NCBI RefSeq assembly: GCF_000350225.1
Contig: NW_005179016.1
Location: 55,083 to 119,082 of the forward strand
DNA length: 64,000 bases
Source of the DNA: Chondrus crispus
Lineage: Eukaryota > Rhodophyta > Florideophyceae > Gigartinales > Gigartinaceae
Reading direction: 5' to 3'
Below, one piece after another: positions 62,004 through 64,000 of this stretch. Below the pieces are notes generated by a model. That model had not been told where the DNA came from. It was given only the letters and a program-made list of their open reading frames with translations, and ran no database searches. Each line of letters opens with the position of its first letter. The first letter of the stretch is position 1. Both the position numbers and the translations under genes were made by a program.

Positions 62004-64000
62004 ATGGGGGAAGAGTATAACACGGGCGGCGCTAAGGATGGAAACATGATTTACGACGACAACGCTTTCCACCTTTTTTTCGTCGCCCTCCTCGCTGTCG
62101 TCTGGATTCCCACTACCATACACAAATTAATCCGGTTCATTCGTCGCACCACCCACAAAAAAACTGCTATTGAAATAGCGCAAGAAGAGTGGTGTCCGTG
62201 CCAGGCTTGTCAAGACAAGAAGGAAAAACTCGAATCGAAAACAAAAGGTCCGGCAGCGTTCGGCTTTTGGACAATACTATATGTTATCATCACTATTCTC
62301 TTGGCTGTCATGTCCGTCAAGGTCTATCATGCCAATTTGACCGCAGAACCTCCATTCGACCCCTTCACCATTCTTGGCGTCAACGGCGCAGCGACTCCGA
62401 AGCAGATTAAGAAGGCATACAGAAGGCTTTCTGTCATTCATCATCCAGATAAGAATCGTGACGACCCCGAGGCAGGCGAGCGCTTCATCAAGATCACGAA
62501 GGCATACGCAGCCTTGACCGATGAAGTTGCACGTGAAAACTACATGAAGTACGGTAACCCGGACGGATATATGGGAACCACACTTGGTCTGGGGTTACCA
62601 GAATGGGTTGACGAAAGTCGCAATCTTGTCTTATTGGCATACTTCGGCTTTATCGTTATCTTCTTTCCAACTGCTGTGGGTCTCTGGTGGAGGAAGCGAA
62701 GTCTGCAGTTGACCAGCGATATAATGACGTCTACGTTCATGCTGTACCGCGAGACCCTACAGCAGACAGCAAAGTTCCGTGACCTGCTTGCAGCTTTTTG
62801 CGGAAGCTATGAGTTCAGGGGACTATACAATACCGACAATGATCCTCACCTGGCTGGGATCGTCGACGCTTTGAAGCGCGGGGGCAAAGACATGAAGCGA
62901 ACGAGAAGTGTTGTCGAACCGGAGCCCTTCCAACTTCAGAATTTCCACGTCATGACTGCCTATCTATGTCGCGTTGGGATTTCGAAGAAGCTCGACTACA
63001 TTAGGGAAGACATTTTGAGTCGCGCGGTCTCGCTATTAACCGCAATGACTGACACAGTTGGCGTATTCCAAAGACCAGACTGCCAGGCTGCATGGGACAA
63101 GACATTCGTTCATGGTCACACAGTGTATCTGGCGACATGCCTGAGTTTAATTCAATGCTTGATCCAAGCTCTCGACGAGAAGAGCTCGCCGTTCCTTCAA
63201 ATACCCCATTTTACAGAACGAGAGGTGAAATATTGCATGAACTCACGCACACCGACGGTTCGTTCCATCTATGACTTCATGAAGCTAGATATGGAAGCAC
63301 AAAGGAAGATTTTGCGCGACTTCTCAGATCAGCAATACCTGGATGTAAAAGCGTTTTTAGATCGTTTCCCTTCAGCAACGTTGGATGTGTCGGACGCTGT
63401 GGTTGAAGGCGAAGATGACCCCACAGTTCACGCTGGGGACACCGTAACAATTCGAGCAAAGCTGACTATTATGAGAAGGTCAGGATCTGTGTTTTCGCCT
63501 CATACTCCGAACCTTCCTTTCCGAAAGGAAGAGGCATGGTGGGTATGGTTGGCAGATGAGAGGCTGATGTGCCCGTTAGAAGTGCGACGACTGATGCCGA
63601 GAATGGCTGTCGGCCACAACCCTGTGCCGCGGAGAAGGAAGGACGCATGTTGTGATGGGGACGCGGATGATGACGAGGTGGACGAGACGGCGCACAAGCT
63701 GTCATCCGACCCGCGGGTGACGATTTTCAATGTGAAATTTACATTCCAAGCGCCTCGAGCTGGGGACTACAATCTGGAAGTGCGGATGGCATGCGATTGT
63801 TACAAGGGGGCGAGCAAGACGAAAGTAGTCAAGATGAAGGTTGCTAAAGAGATTGAGCCGCCCGCACAGAGCGACGTGAAGTATTTCGACACGGACGACG
63901 AAAGCGAATCGGAGGAGGAGAGCTCAGAAGGCGAGAACACTGAGGGTGAGGGTGAATACGAGTATATCGAAGTGACAGACGACGAAGAATCTGAGGCTGG
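62004..64000 (+). CDS. SEC63: SEC63, J-domain subunit of the ER protein translocon, running off the right edge
   Basis: ATG 62004-62006 in context GCCATGG opens a clean frame of 665 codons to the window edge. Membrane spans are at about residues 21-39, 86-108 and 206-228. A DnaJ domain at 118-185 sits between spans two and three and has the H-P-D motif at 147-149, placing it in the ER lumen as in SEC63. The cytosolic Sec63/Brl domain follows to about residue 620, then an acidic Glu/Asp/Ser tail that reaches base 64000. A small C-x-C-x2-C cluster (residues 64-69) lies between spans one and two. SEC63 recruits BiP (Kar2) through the J domain to drive import through the Sec61 channel. No intron is present in the visible part. 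It shares a divergent promoter region with CSN3. The stop codon is outside the window. Confidence 0.95.
   Translation, partial: MGEEYNTGGAKDGNMIYDDNAFHLFFVALLAVVWIPTTIHKLIRFIRRTTHKKTAIEIAQEEWCPCQACQDKKEKLESKTKGPAAFGFWTILYVIITILLAVMSVKVYHANLTAEPPFDPFTILGVNGAATPKQIKKAYRRLSVIHHPDKNRDDPEAGERFIKITKAYAALTDEVARENYMKYGNPDGYMGTTLGLGLPEWVDESRNLVLLAYFGFIVIFFPTAVGLWWRKRSLQLTSDIMTSTFMLYRETLQQTAKFRDLLAAFCGSYEFRGLYNTDNDPHLAGIVDALKRGGKDMKRTRSVVEPEPFQLQNFHVMTAYLCRVGISKKLDYIREDILSRAVSLLTAMTDTVGVFQRPDCQAAWDKTFVHGHTVYLATCLSLIQCLIQALDEKSSPFLQIPHFTEREVKYCMNSRTPTVRSIYDFMKLDMEAQRKILRDFSDQQYLDVKAFLDRFPSATLDVSDAVVEGEDDPTVHAGDTVTIRAKLTIMRRSGSVFSPHTPNLPFRKEEAWWVWLADERLMCPLEVRRLMPRMAVGHNPVPRRRKDACCDGDADDDEVDETAHKLSSDPRVTIFNVKFTFQAPRAGDYNLEVRMACDCYKGASKTKVVKMKVAKEIEPPAQSDVKYFDTDDESESEEESSEGENTEGEGEYEYIEVTDDEESEA

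Overview
This is eukaryotic nuclear DNA dominated by transposable elements. Four cellular genes are recognisable. At 31445-34981 (-) is a LisH/LUFS-type transcriptional co-regulator. At the right end are ribosomal protein eL42 (58639-59329, +, three exons), COP9 signalosome subunit 3 (59683-61146, -) and SEC63 (62004 to the right edge, +). The single-exon genes, the compact gene cluster beside tens of kilobases of nested retrotransposons, and the mix of element classes would fit a red alga with a Chondrus-like genome. That assignment is inference only.

Layout. Positions 1-2946 hold a minus-strand LTR retrotransposon (family B): a gag-like ORF runs off the left edge, its 846 bp LTR is at 2101-2946, and a family A solo LTR sits in its leader with a perfect 5 bp target duplication. 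At 3140-3976 is a broken SANT/Myb-like gene. At 4250-28166 is a DIRS-like (tyrosine recombinase) retrotransposon. Its recombinase gene is split by a 19.7 kb stack of Ty3/gypsy chromoviruses (7758-27464, target duplication GGCTC). That stack is itself two elements: outer E1 (LTRs 7758-8376 and 26847-27464) and inner E2, whose 3' half ends with the LTR at 18309-19010. A pogo-like DNA transposon lies at 28779-31063. From 38055 to 54460 is a minus-strand Ty1/copia element whose reverse transcriptase is interrupted by a third chromovirus, E3 (39807-48352, target duplication GTTTG). Its protease/integrase region is replaced by a segment carrying a Harbinger-type Myb-like gene. The matching Harbinger transposase is at 54716-55954, just outside the copia LTR.

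The chromoviruses are the most unusual content. Between pol and the 3' LTR each carries a long extra module of 2.5 to 5 kb. In all three elements this module is bounded by a duplicated copy of the pol tail, a hairpin and a G-rich polypurine tract. In E1 the module encodes a long antisense protein; in E2 and E3 it holds minisatellites in which every unit carries the same 8 bp stem hairpin. E3 has lost reverse transcriptase, RNase H and integrase, yet its two LTRs differ at only two positions, so it was apparently mobilised in trans.

All statements come from reading the sequence by eye. No database search or computed alignment was run.
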